Shown here: piece by piece, positions 56,359-64,000 of the stretch
Layout of the letters: the number at the start of each line of letters is the position of its first letter
Numbering within the stretch: the stretch's first letter is position 1
Assembly (NCBI RefSeq): GCF_001941865.1
Contig: NZ_CP016162.1
Coordinates: 3,533,501-3,597,500 of the forward strand
DNA from: Pseudomonas alcaliphila JAB1
Lineage (GTDB): Bacteria; Pseudomonadota; Gammaproteobacteria; Pseudomonadales; Pseudomonadaceae
Reading direction: 5' to 3'
Length of the DNA stretch: 64,000 nt
Position numbers and translations under genes: made by a program
The notes under the pieces: generated by a model
What the model saw: only the letters and a program-made list of their open reading frames with translations
What the model was told of the DNA's origin: nothing
The model's database searches: none

Positions 56359-57294
56359 ATGAGCAAACGCCTTTATATCCAGGACGTCGCCACCCGTGAC
56401 GGCTTCCAGATCGAAGCCACCTTCGTACCCACCGAAGGCAAGATTGCCCTGATCAATCGCCTGTCCCACACCGGCCTGGCCAAGATCGAGGTCACCTCCT
56501 TCACCTCGCCCAAGGCCATCCCCAACCTGCGCGATGCCGAAGAGGTGATGCGCGGCATCCAGCGCGTCGCCGGCGTCGAGTACACCGTGCTGGTGCCCAA
56601 CGTGAGGGGCTGCGAACGCGCGTTGTCGTGCGAAGTGGATGAGATCAACCTGGTGATGTCGGCCAGCGACACCCATGGCCTGGCCAACCTGCGCATGACG
56701 CCGGAGCAATCGCTGGCGCAGTTCGCCGAGATCATCGAGGTAACCCGCGGCAGCGGCGTATTTATCAACGCCTCGCTGTCGACCACCTTCGGCTGCCCGT
56801 TCGAGGGCGAGGTGCCCGAGACGCGCGTATATGAACTGACCGAGCGATTGCTGGAAATTGGCGTGCAAGGCGTGACCCTGTGCGACACCACCGGCATGGC
56901 CGACCCGGCACAGGTCGAGCGTATCTGCCGCGAGGCCCTGCAGCGCTGGCCCGAAGCAGTATTTACCGCGCATTTTCACAACACCCGTGGCATGGGCCTG
57001 GCCAATGCACTGGCGGCGCTGAATGCCGGCATCGACCGCTTCGACGCCTCCCTCGGCGGCCTTGGCGGCTGCCCCTACGCACCGGGCGCCAGCGGCAATA
57101 TCTGCACCGAGGATCTGGTGCACATGTTCCAGCGCATGGGCCTGGACACCGGCGTGAACCTCGATGCCCTGCTCGACGCCGCCGCCACCCTGCCCGGCCT
57201 GATCGGCCACGAGGTGCCGGGCGCCATCCTCAAGGCGGGCAAATCCGATCGCCGCTATCCCAAGCCGAAGTGGATGCAGGAGGCCGGGCTCTGA
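56359..57294 (+). CDS. HMG-CoA lyase-like / citramalyl-CoA lyase-like enzyme
   Basis: A 311-residue aldolase-type TIM-barrel enzyme of the HMGL family. N-terminal VATRDGFQIEATFVPTEGK (catalytic Arg-Asp), metal ligands in AHFHNTRGMGLANALAAL, and the catalytic loop GGLGGCPYAPGASGN with the lyase cysteine. It should split HMG-CoA to acetyl-CoA and acetoacetate, or (R)-citramalyl-CoA to acetyl-CoA and pyruvate. No leucine-catabolic (liu) genes are near, and pairing with a CoA-transferase favours growth on a free dicarboxylate. ATG 56359 with a GAGG site. Confidence 0.88.
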   Translation: MSKRLYIQDVATRDGFQIEATFVPTEGKIALINRLSHTGLAKIEVTSFTSPKAIPNLRDAEEVMRGIQRVAGVEYTVLVPNVRGCERALSCEVDEINLVMSASDTHGLANLRMTPEQSLAQFAEIIEVTRGSGVFINASLSTTFGCPFEGEVPETRVYELTERLLEIGVQGVTLCDTTGMADPAQVERICREALQRWPEAVFTAHFHNTRGMGLANALAALNAGIDRFDASLGGLGGCPYAPGASGNICTEDLVHMFQRMGLDTGVNLDALLDAAATLPGLIGHEVPGAILKAGKSDRRYPKPKWMQEAGL

Positions 57295-57682
57295 GGCTCG
57301 GCTGCCAAGTCGCGGCTAAAGCCCCTCCCACAAGATAGCGTCGGTCCGTCGGCATACCACTTTAGCCGTCCCACATCGCCTGCCCCCAAAGGCTAAGCCC
57401 CAAAGCACGGAGTTGATGCTTTTCGTGGGAGTCGCGCCCCGCGACGAATGCCATGGCCAACGCTAAAGTCACTCAATGGCTGCAATCGCTTCGCCCCGAG
57501 GCGGAGCTCCTACACGGGTAATGAGGTCACACCGTCGCGGCGTTATGGTCTGCGCTGAGTTGCAACAGCCAATTGCGGCCAGAGGCTGACAAAATAATGT
57601 GGGAGGGGCTTTAGCCGCGACGCCCTCATTCGACACGAAAACGCCCGGCACAAGCCGGGCGTTTTCATGCCAGGGGGAACAC
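57295..57682. other. Intergenic repeats and bidirectional terminator
   Basis: No gene. It holds partial REP-like fragments (cggctaaagcccctcccac near 57313; cgccccgaggcggagctcctac near 57490; gtgggaggggctttagccgcg near 57600) and the palindrome GAAAACGCCCGGC/GCCGGGCGTTTTC at 57637-57666. The palindrome can terminate both the lyase gene and the facing dctP copy 2. Confidence 0.65.
57637..57666 (-). terminator. Terminator of dctP copy 2 (works on both strands)
   Basis: The perfect stem GAAAACGCCCGGC-ACAA-GCCGGGCGTTTTC, 17 bp past the dctP copy 2 stop, gives a T run at the stem base on either strand. Confidence 0.85.
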
Positions 57683-58687
<1,005 letters not shown>

Positions 58688-58755
58688 TCATTGTTTTTGT
58701 AGGTTGGTACGTGGTTACAAGGTGGCTGACTGCCTCGGCAGCCAGCCGTTTTTTG

Positions 58756-58812
58756 TAGGAGCCGGCTTGTCGGCGATCTACTGAGAAGCATCGCCCGCAA
58801 GCGGGCTCCTAC
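58756..58812. repeat. REP-like repeat supplying the ccl stop codon
   Basis: The arms gtaggagccggcttgtcggcga and tcgcccgcaagcgggctcctac. On the minus strand the outer 'gtag' of the right arm provides the TAG stop of the citramalyl-CoA lyase gene. Confidence 0.75.
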
Positions 58813-59630
58813 GGTTCTCCTGCGCGTTGCAGCAGACGACGAGCGCGACCGAGTACGGGAGCGTCGACCATCTGGCCGTCGACCACGAAAACGCCTTCGC
58901 CGCTGCTGGCCGCTGCCATCACCCGGCGCGCCCAGGCCAATTCCTGGTCGGTCGGGCGCAAGGCGTCGTGGACGATCGCCACCTGAGTCGGGTGGATGCA
59001 GAGCAAACCGTCAAAGCCCATGTCGCGGGCATCGCGCGTCGTGCGGGCAAGGCCTTCGCGGTCCTCGATGGCGGGAAATACGCTGTCCAGCGGCGCTGCC
59101 AAACCGGCCGTGCGCGAATGCAGCAGCAAGGCATAACGGGCCTGGTCGAGGATCCGTTCGGCCGCGGCGCTGCCGCTGCTCAGGCCCAGGTCCAGCCCCA
59201 GGTCGAGGGCGCCGAAGGACAGGCGCTCGACGCCTTCGCTGCGGGCGATCTCCGCCAGCGCCAGCAGCCCCGCTGCACTCTCGATGATCGGCCACACCGG
59301 CTTGCCGCAGGCCGCCACACGCGCCACCTGCGCAGCACTTTCCACCTTGGGCAGCAGCACGCCGATGACACCGGCATGACGGCCACAGAGTTCGATATCG
59401 GCGCCGTGCCCAGCGTGTTCCGGCGCGTTGATGCGCACCAGCAGCCGCGCTTCAGGATTGGCCGTAAGAAAGGCATCGAGATGAGCCCGGGCCTCGACCT
59501 TAAGGCTCTCCTGTACGGCGTCTTCGAGGTCGACGATGACCGCGTCGGCACCGACGGCGAGCGCCTTGGGAATGCGCTCCGGGCGACTCGCCGGCACGAA
59601 CAGGGCGCTGCGGATCACGGAATCGCTCAT
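58809..59630 (-). CDS. ccl: (S)-Citramalyl-CoA lyase (CitE/HpcH family)
   Basis: A 273-residue CitE-like lyase that cleaves citramalyl-CoA to acetyl-CoA and pyruvate, the last step of itaconate breakdown. Motifs: RSALFVPASRPERIPKALAVGADAVIVDLEDAV (N-terminus, cited in part, metal Asp/Glu), LLVRINAPEH (CoA phosphate Arg), GVLLPKVESA, IIESAAGLLAL, LSFGALDLGLDLG and LCIHPTQVAIV. ATG 59630 overlaps the ict stop by 4 bp (ATGA). Order ict-ccl fits the P. aeruginosa itaconate locus as I recall it. Confidence 0.88.
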   Translation of the reverse strand: MSDSVIRSALFVPASRPERIPKALAVGADAVIVDLEDAVQESLKVEARAHLDAFLTANPEARLLVRINAPEHAGHGADIELCGRHAGVIGVLLPKVESAAQVARVAACGKPVWPIIESAAGLLALAEIARSEGVERLSFGALDLGLDLGLSSGSAAAERILDQARYALLLHSRTAGLAAPLDSVFPAIEDREGLARTTRDARDMGFDGLLCIHPTQVAIVHDALRPTDQELAWARRVMAAASSGEGVFVVDGQMVDAPVLGRARRLLQRAGEP

Positions 59631-60829
59631 ACAGCCCCCTGCTGATGCAGGCGCTGGATATCGCCGGCGCCGTAGCCCAGCTCGGCGAGCAACGCATCGG
59701 TGTGCTGGCCCAGCGCCGGGATGGCATCCATGCGCGGCTCGAAGGCGCTGTTGCGCCCCGGCGGCAGCAGTGCCGGCAGGCTGCCGCTGGGACTGTCGAC
59801 CTGGCGCCAACGCTGGCGCGCTTCGAGTTGCGGGTGAGCCCAGACGCCCGCCATGTCGTTGACCTGGGCATTGGCGATCTGTGCCAGCTCCAGACGCTCG
59901 ATCACCTGCGCCGAGCTCATGCGTGAGAACGCCTCGACGATCAGCGCACGCAGCTCGCTGCGGTTGGCCGAGCGCTTGAAGTTGGCAGAAAAGCGTTCAT
60001 CGTTGGCCAGCTCCGGCTGCTCCAGCACCTTGGCGCAGAACGCCTGCCATTCGCGCTCGTTCTGCAGGCCGAGCATCACCGTGCCGCCGTCGCCGGCCGG
60101 GAACGGGCCGTAGGGGTAGATGGTCGAGTGCGCGGCGCCAGCGCGCGGCGGCGGCGTGGCGCCGTCGTAGGCGTAGTACAGCGGGTAGCCCATCCACTCC
60201 ACCAGGCTTTCCAGCATCGATACGTCAACGCGGCTGCCGACACCGGTCTTGCCGCGCAGCATCAGCGCCGAGAGCACGCCGGTGTAGGCGTACATGCCGG
60301 CGGCGATATCGGCGATGGAGCAGCCGGCCTTGGCCATCTCCTCCTCGCCAGCGCCGCCGGTGACGGAGAGAAAGCCGCCCTCGCTCTGGATCAGCAGGTC
60401 GTAGGCCTTCTTCTGCTCGTACGGGCCGCCCTCGCCGTAGCCGGAGATGTCGCAGACGATCAGTTGCGGGAAGCGCTCGTGCAGCGCCTCGAACGACAAC
60501 CCCATGCGCGCGGCAGCGCCCGGTGCAAGGTTCTGCACCAGTACATCGGCCTTGGCCAGCAGGCTGCCGAGCACCTGCATCGCATCGTCCTGCTTGAGGT
60601 CGAGGGTAAGGCTTTCCTTGGAGCGGTTGGTCCAGACGAAATGCGAGGCAAGGCCGTCGACCCGCTCGTCATAGCCGCGGGCGAAATCGCCACTGCCGGG
60701 ACGCTCGACCTTGATCACCCGCGCGCCGAGGTCGGCGAGCTGGCGGGTACAGAACGGCGCGGCGATGGCGTGCTCCAGGCTGACCACGGTGATGCCATCC
60801 AGTGGCCGTGGTTGTTGTGCGTTGTTCAT
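59627..60829 (-). CDS. ict: Itaconate CoA-transferase (CaiB/BaiF type)
   Basis: A 400-residue family III CoA-transferase. Motifs: LDGITVVSLEHAIAAPFCTRQLADLGARVIKVERP (cited in part), NRSKESLTLDLKQ, QNLAPGAAARMGLSFEAL, and nucleophile Asp174 in AGCSIADIAAG. It should move CoA from succinyl-CoA to itaconate. The GAGG site fits ATG 60829 (MNNAQQ) better than ATG 60835. Downstream ccl is coupled by a 4-bp overlap; upstream MmgE/PrpD is 14 bp away. The assignment to itaconate rests on the whole cluster. Confidence 0.87.
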   Translation of the reverse strand: MNNAQQPRPLDGITVVSLEHAIAAPFCTRQLADLGARVIKVERPGSGDFARGYDERVDGLASHFVWTNRSKESLTLDLKQDDAMQVLGSLLAKADVLVQNLAPGAAARMGLSFEALHERFPQLIVCDISGYGEGGPYEQKKAYDLLIQSEGGFLSVTGGAGEEEMAKAGCSIADIAAGMYAYTGVLSALMLRGKTGVGSRVDVSMLESLVEWMGYPLYYAYDGATPPPRAGAAHSTIYPYGPFPAGDGGTVMLGLQNEREWQAFCAKVLEQPELANDERFSANFKRSANRSELRALIVEAFSRMSSAQVIERLELAQIANAQVNDMAGVWAHPQLEARQRWRQVDSPSGSLPALLPPGRNSAFEPRMDAIPALGQHTDALLAELGYGAGDIQRLHQQGAV

Positions 60830-60843
60830 GTCCATGTCCTCGG

Positions 60844-62196
60844 TCAGGCAAACTGGCTCAGGTCGTCGGTTTCGCGCAGGCGCCAGACCCGCTCGATCAG
60901 CACGCCGGCCTCATCGCTGCTGCGCTGGCCGGCGAAAGCCAGCAGGCGACGGAACTTGTCTTCCAGCTCGGCGCGGCTGAGGGTGTTGCCGGGGTCGCCC
61001 TTAGGCTCGTCGATGGCGCCACGCAGGGTGCGACCCTCGGTGGTGATTACCTCGACGCGGCCCAGCCAGCGCTGCGGGTAAGCCACATCCACCTCCGGGT
61101 CCAGACGCATCTGCACCTTGTCGCGGAAGGCGGCCACGGCCGGGTCCTGCAGCGCCAGGTTGGCGAACTCGGTCAGTTGCGCGCTGCCATGCACGGCGAT
61201 CAGGCCGAGCACCGTGCCCATGGAGAACTTGGCCTGGTGCACGGTCTGCGGCACGGTCACGCGGCCGAGCACATCGATGGCGCCCTGATGCACGCGGGCG
61301 ACGACTCGCTCGATCTGCTGGTGGCGCAAACCTTCGCGCTGCATCAGGTCGAGCAGCGCGTCAGCCGCCGGATGGGTATGGCGGCAGGAGGCGTGGAACT
61401 TGAACGAAGTCTCCACCAGCGCCCAGCGCCGGCCGAGACGGTCCGACAGCTTGCTTGGGTCGGCATCGCGGGACATGCCGGCGGCCATGCCCTGCTCGCC
61501 TTCGAGGATGTTCTGCGCGCCGGTCAGGCCCTGCTCGGTAAAGTAGGCGGCCAGCAGGCCATCAGCCGCGGCCTTGGCGGTATGCAGTTGTTTGGAGTCG
61601 GCGGCGTCGCGCAGGAATTCCCACAAGCCTGCAGCCTGGGTACCGGCATTGCCGAGCAGGTGCACGAACTGCTGCTGGTCGAAGTCCAGCAGCTTGCCCA
61701 CCGCCACGGCAGCGGCCAAGGTGCCCACCGTGGCCGTGGTGTGGAAGATGCGGTAGTGCGAGCGGCCAAGGAATTCGCCGATGCGAATGCCCGCCTCGTA
61801 GCCGGCCACCGAGGCCAGCAGCAGTTCGCGGCCGGACTTGCCCAGGTCCTGCGCCGCCGCCAAAGCGGCCGGGAAGACCACGGTGGCCGGGTGCAGCACC
61901 GAGCTGTTGTGCAGGTCGTCCTGCTCCACCAGGTGCGAGGAGGCACCGTTGACCAGCGCGGCGAAGTACGCCGAGGTGCCGCGGCCATTGACAAGGATGC
62001 GCGCCGGACCATCGGCCGGGCCCATCTTCTGCGCATAGGCCTCGAACAGCGGGATAGGCCGCGCGCCTTCACTGGCCAGGGCCGAACCTAGCCAGTCTAG
62101 GAACAGGTCTTCGGTGCGGTCCAGTACGTGCTCGGGAATCTGCTCGTAGGCGAGTTCGGCAAGGAACGCGGCCAGTTGTTGAGTATGTTTGCTCAT
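60844..62196 (-). CDS. MmgE/PrpD-family protein in the itaconate cluster
   Basis: A 450-residue protein of the MmgE/PrpD fold (2-methylcitrate dehydratase, iminodisuccinate epimerase and cis-aconitate decarboxylase belong here). Conserved parts: LFLDWLGSALASEGARPI, FAALVNGASSHLVEQDDLHNSSVLHPATVVFPAALA (cited in part, the active-site HxxExDD-type region), HTTATVGTLAAAVAVGKLL and KFHASCRHTHPAADALLDL. In this context it might isomerise or form an itaconate-related acid; the exact reaction is unknown. ATG 62196 has a GAGG site. Ten bp separate it from the acyl-CoA dehydrogenase. Confidence 0.88.
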   Translation of the reverse strand: MSKHTQQLAAFLAELAYEQIPEHVLDRTEDLFLDWLGSALASEGARPIPLFEAYAQKMGPADGPARILVNGRGTSAYFAALVNGASSHLVEQDDLHNSSVLHPATVVFPAALAAAQDLGKSGRELLLASVAGYEAGIRIGEFLGRSHYRIFHTTATVGTLAAAVAVGKLLDFDQQQFVHLLGNAGTQAAGLWEFLRDAADSKQLHTAKAAADGLLAAYFTEQGLTGAQNILEGEQGMAAGMSRDADPSKLSDRLGRRWALVETSFKFHASCRHTHPAADALLDLMQREGLRHQQIERVVARVHQGAIDVLGRVTVPQTVHQAKFSMGTVLGLIAVHGSAQLTEFANLALQDPAVAAFRDKVQMRLDPEVDVAYPQRWLGRVEVITTEGRTLRGAIDEPKGDPGNTLSRAELEDKFRRLLAFAGQRSSDEAGVLIERVWRLRETDDLSQFA

Positions 62197-62206
62197 GGTC
62201 GCGGCC

Positions 62207-63370
62207 TCAGAAGGAACGGGGCAGTTCGAGCAAGTGCTCGGCCACGTAGCTCAGGATCAGGTTGGTGGAGATCGGCGCCACCTGGTACAGGCGGGTTTCG
62301 CGGAACTTGCGCTCGACGTCGTATTCGTTGGCGAAACCGAAGCCGCCGTGGGTCTGCAGGCAGGCGTTGGCCGCCTCCCAGCTGGCCTTGGCCGCCAGGT
62401 ACTTGGCCATGTTCGCCGCTGCCCCAGCGTTGCGCCCGGCGTCGTATTCCTCGCAGGCGCGCCAGCGCATCAGGTCGGCGGCCTCGATCTCGATGTGCGC
62501 CTCGGCGATGGGGAACTGCACGCCCTGGTTCTGGCCGATGGGCCGACCGAACACCACGCGGTCGCGGGCGTACTGCGCGGACTTCTCGATGAACCAGCGA
62601 CCGTCACCGATGCACTCGGCAGCGATCAGCGTGCGCTCGGCATTGAGGCCGTCGAGGATGTAGCGGAAACCCTTGCCCTCTTCGCCGATTAGGCTGCTGG
62701 CGGGAATCTCCAGGTTGTCGAAGAACAGCTCGTTGGTCTCGTGGTTGACCATGTTGGCGATCGGCTGCACGGTCAGGCCGTTGCCGATGGCCTCGCGCAG
62801 GTCGACCAGGAAGATCGACATGCCTTCAGACTTGCGCTGCACCTCGGCCAGTGGCGTGGTGCGCGCCAGCAGGATCATCAGATCGGAATGCTGCACGCGC
62901 GAGATCCACACCTTCTGCCCGTTGATCACGTACTTGTCGCCTTGGCGCACGGCGGTGGTCTTGATCTTGGTGGTGTCGGTGCCGGTGGTCGGCTCGGTGA
63001 CGCCCATCGACTGCAGACGCAGCTCGCCGCTGGCCAGCTTGGGCAGGTAGTGGCGCTTCTGCTCCTCGCTGCCGTTACGCAGCAGGGTGAACATGTTGTA
63101 CATCTGCCCGTGGATGGTGCCGGAGTTGCCGCCGCAGTGGTTGACCTCCTCGAGGATCACCGACGCCTCGGCCAGGCCCAGACCCGAGCCGCCGTATTCT
63201 TCCGGGATCATCGCCGACAGCCAGCCAGCCTCGGTCATGGCCGTGACGAAGGCTTCCGGGAAGCCCTTCTCCTCATCGATCTTGCGCCAGTATTCGGCCG
63301 GGAACTCCGCACAGAGCGCGCGCACGCCTTCACGGATGGCGTTGAGTTCTTCGTTATTGTTGTAGTCCAT
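62207..63370 (-). CDS. Acyl-CoA dehydrogenase
   Basis: A 387-residue FAD enzyme of the acyl-CoA dehydrogenase family. MIPEEYGGSGLGLAEASVILEEV (N-terminal domain), LQSMGVTEPTTGTDTTKIKTTA (FAD/substrate loop), FDNLEIPASSLIGEEGKGFRYI, RVVFGRPIGQNQGVQFPIAE and the C-terminal THGGFGFANEYDVERKFRETRL with the likely catalytic Glu. It sits between ich and the MmgE/PrpD gene, as in P. aeruginosa from memory. It may oxidise a methylsuccinyl- or related CoA ester, feeding the same route (inference). ATG 63370 with a GAGG site. Confidence 0.92.
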   Translation of the reverse strand: MDYNNNEELNAIREGVRALCAEFPAEYWRKIDEEKGFPEAFVTAMTEAGWLSAMIPEEYGGSGLGLAEASVILEEVNHCGGNSGTIHGQMYNMFTLLRNGSEEQKRHYLPKLASGELRLQSMGVTEPTTGTDTTKIKTTAVRQGDKYVINGQKVWISRVQHSDLMILLARTTPLAEVQRKSEGMSIFLVDLREAIGNGLTVQPIANMVNHETNELFFDNLEIPASSLIGEEGKGFRYILDGLNAERTLIAAECIGDGRWFIEKSAQYARDRVVFGRPIGQNQGVQFPIAEAHIEIEAADLMRWRACEEYDAGRNAGAAANMAKYLAAKASWEAANACLQTHGGFGFANEYDVERKFRETRLYQVAPISTNLILSYVAEHLLELPRSF

Positions 63371-63556
63371 CGGTCTTCCTCGAAATCATGTGGGCGTGGC
63401 ACTGCCCGGTAACGATGTAGGGCGTACTCGCGAAGCAGTACGCCGTTAGAAAGCTGAGCCTTAGGTGCGGTGCCAGTATTGGCATGGTTCGGCGGGCTGT
63501 TCGCTTAGGCTCCTGAGGCCGCCCTACGAAATCAGCATCCCGGTTCGCCCTACTAA

Positions 63557-64000
63557 TCAGTCGAATTGCACGTCGGCGCGCTGCGCCAGGCCGACCTCGT
63601 TACCCGCCCACAGCTCGGCCTGGCCCTCGCCGCTGATGCGCCCACCCACCTCGAACGGCTGCGGCGCGATCAGCGGGCGCAGGCCGCGATAGGCAAAATG
63701 ACGCAGGCGCGCCTGCGGGTTGGCGCGGCAGAAAGCGCGCAGGTTCAGGGTGGCGATCAGCGGGCCGTGCACCACCAGGCCGCTGTAGCCTTCGGTTTCG
63801 GTGACGTAGGGCCAGTCGTAATGGATGCGGTGGCCGTTGAAGGTCACGGCGCTGTAGCGAAACAGCAGCGTGCTGGACGGCGTTACCGCCTCGCGCCAGT
63901 CACCAGCGACCAGCAGCTCGCCGCTGCTGGCCTTGGGCGGGCTGGGCTCGCGGTAGACGATGTCCTGCTCCTCGCGGATGGCCAGTTGGCCGTCCTGCAG
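63557..64000 (-). CDS. ich: Itaconyl-CoA hydratase, MaoC-like (5' end outside window)
   Basis: The frame is open from base 64000 to the stop at 63557 (148 residues seen). It reads LQDGQLAIREEQDIVYREPS, then SSTLLFRYSAVTFNGHRIHYDWPYV and GYSGLVVHGPLIATLNLRAF. The FNxHxIHYD and GYxGLVVHGPL motifs are those of the C-terminal hot-dog domain of mesaconyl-C4/itaconyl-CoA hydratases (MaoC family; His and Asp catalytic). The GTG at 63847 is internal. With ict and ccl it completes the three-enzyme itaconate pathway. Confidence 0.88.
   Translation of the reverse strand: MQDGQLAIREEQDIVYREPSPPKASSGELLVAGDWREAVTPSSTLLFRYSAVTFNGHRIHYDWPYVTETEGYSGLVVHGPLIATLNLRAFCRANPQARLRHFAYRGLRPLIAPQPFEVGGRISGEGQAELWAGNEVGLAQRADVQFD

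Noticed and set aside
56359..57294. HMG-CoA lyase as the leucine-degradation enzyme LiuE
   Set aside because: No liuABCD neighbours; the gene pairs with a family III CoA-transferase and TRAP genes, so a dicarboxylate route fits better.

Overview
The window looks like a chromosomal segment of a Pseudomonas species, probably from the P. mendocina/oleovorans/stutzeri side of the genus. The evidence is gene order as I remember it from pseudomonads (dapD-csdA-csdE-tcdA; dapE-rlmA-csp; a GldA/F/G-like ABC set before plsB; an itaconate cluster next to acs), GC-rich coding sequence, and many genus-typical REP-like hairpins with 'gtaggagc...gctcctac' ends. No rRNA, tRNA or CRISPR array was seen. No database search was possible, so family names rest on sequence recognition.

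Layout. 1-8.5 kb: lysine/peptidoglycan precursor genes (dapD, dapE), cysteine desulfurase CsdA/CsdE with the tRNA ct6A dehydratase TcdA, rRNA methyltransferase RlmA and a cold-shock protein. 8.8-13.4 kb: a minus-strand operon for a GldA-GldF-GldG-like ABC exporter plus a DUF4340 protein. 13.9-17.8 kb: an AT-richer island that is a cluster of integron gene cassettes. Five cassettes lie head to tail, each ending in an attC site, and no integrase gene is present. The R'' box of every cassette is the exact complement of that cassette's own first bases plus G. Cargo is two or three small membrane-associated proteins, a protein with two PD-(D/E)XK-like nuclease domains, and a frameshifted Mrr-like protein. 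18.2-31.7 kb: core functions (diguanylate cyclase, EamA transporter, plsB, a trypsin-like protease, mqo, lrgAB, sulfite reductase). 32-40 kb: ccoG, a MocR regulator, glk, a UbiH/UbiM-like hydroxylase and an orphan ccoN with a Cys-rich small partner, the last probably oxygen-regulated. 40.5-48 kb: two EAL proteins, a chalcone-isomerase-like/DUF3833/SDR operon and a chemoreceptor; the operon and the chemoreceptor gene share an unusual TGTACA-N11/12-TGTACA promoter motif.

48.2-64 kb is a metabolic region: acs, a TRAP transporter (dctPQM), a LysR regulator, a divergent CoA-transferase/HMG-CoA-lyase-like pair, a second TRAP binding protein, and the itaconate degradation genes (ccl, ict, an MmgE/PrpD protein, an acyl-CoA dehydrogenase, and ich running off the window). 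Together they would import branched C4-C6 dicarboxylates such as itaconate, activate them with CoA and cleave them to acetyl-CoA plus pyruvate or acetoacetate. Acs salvages free acetate.

The most unusual parts are the integrase-less cassette cluster with its nuclease cargo, the paired TGTACA motif with an intrinsic terminator in the leader of the chalcone-isomerase-like operon, and the combined itaconate plus HMG-lyase-like locus with two TRAP binding proteins.
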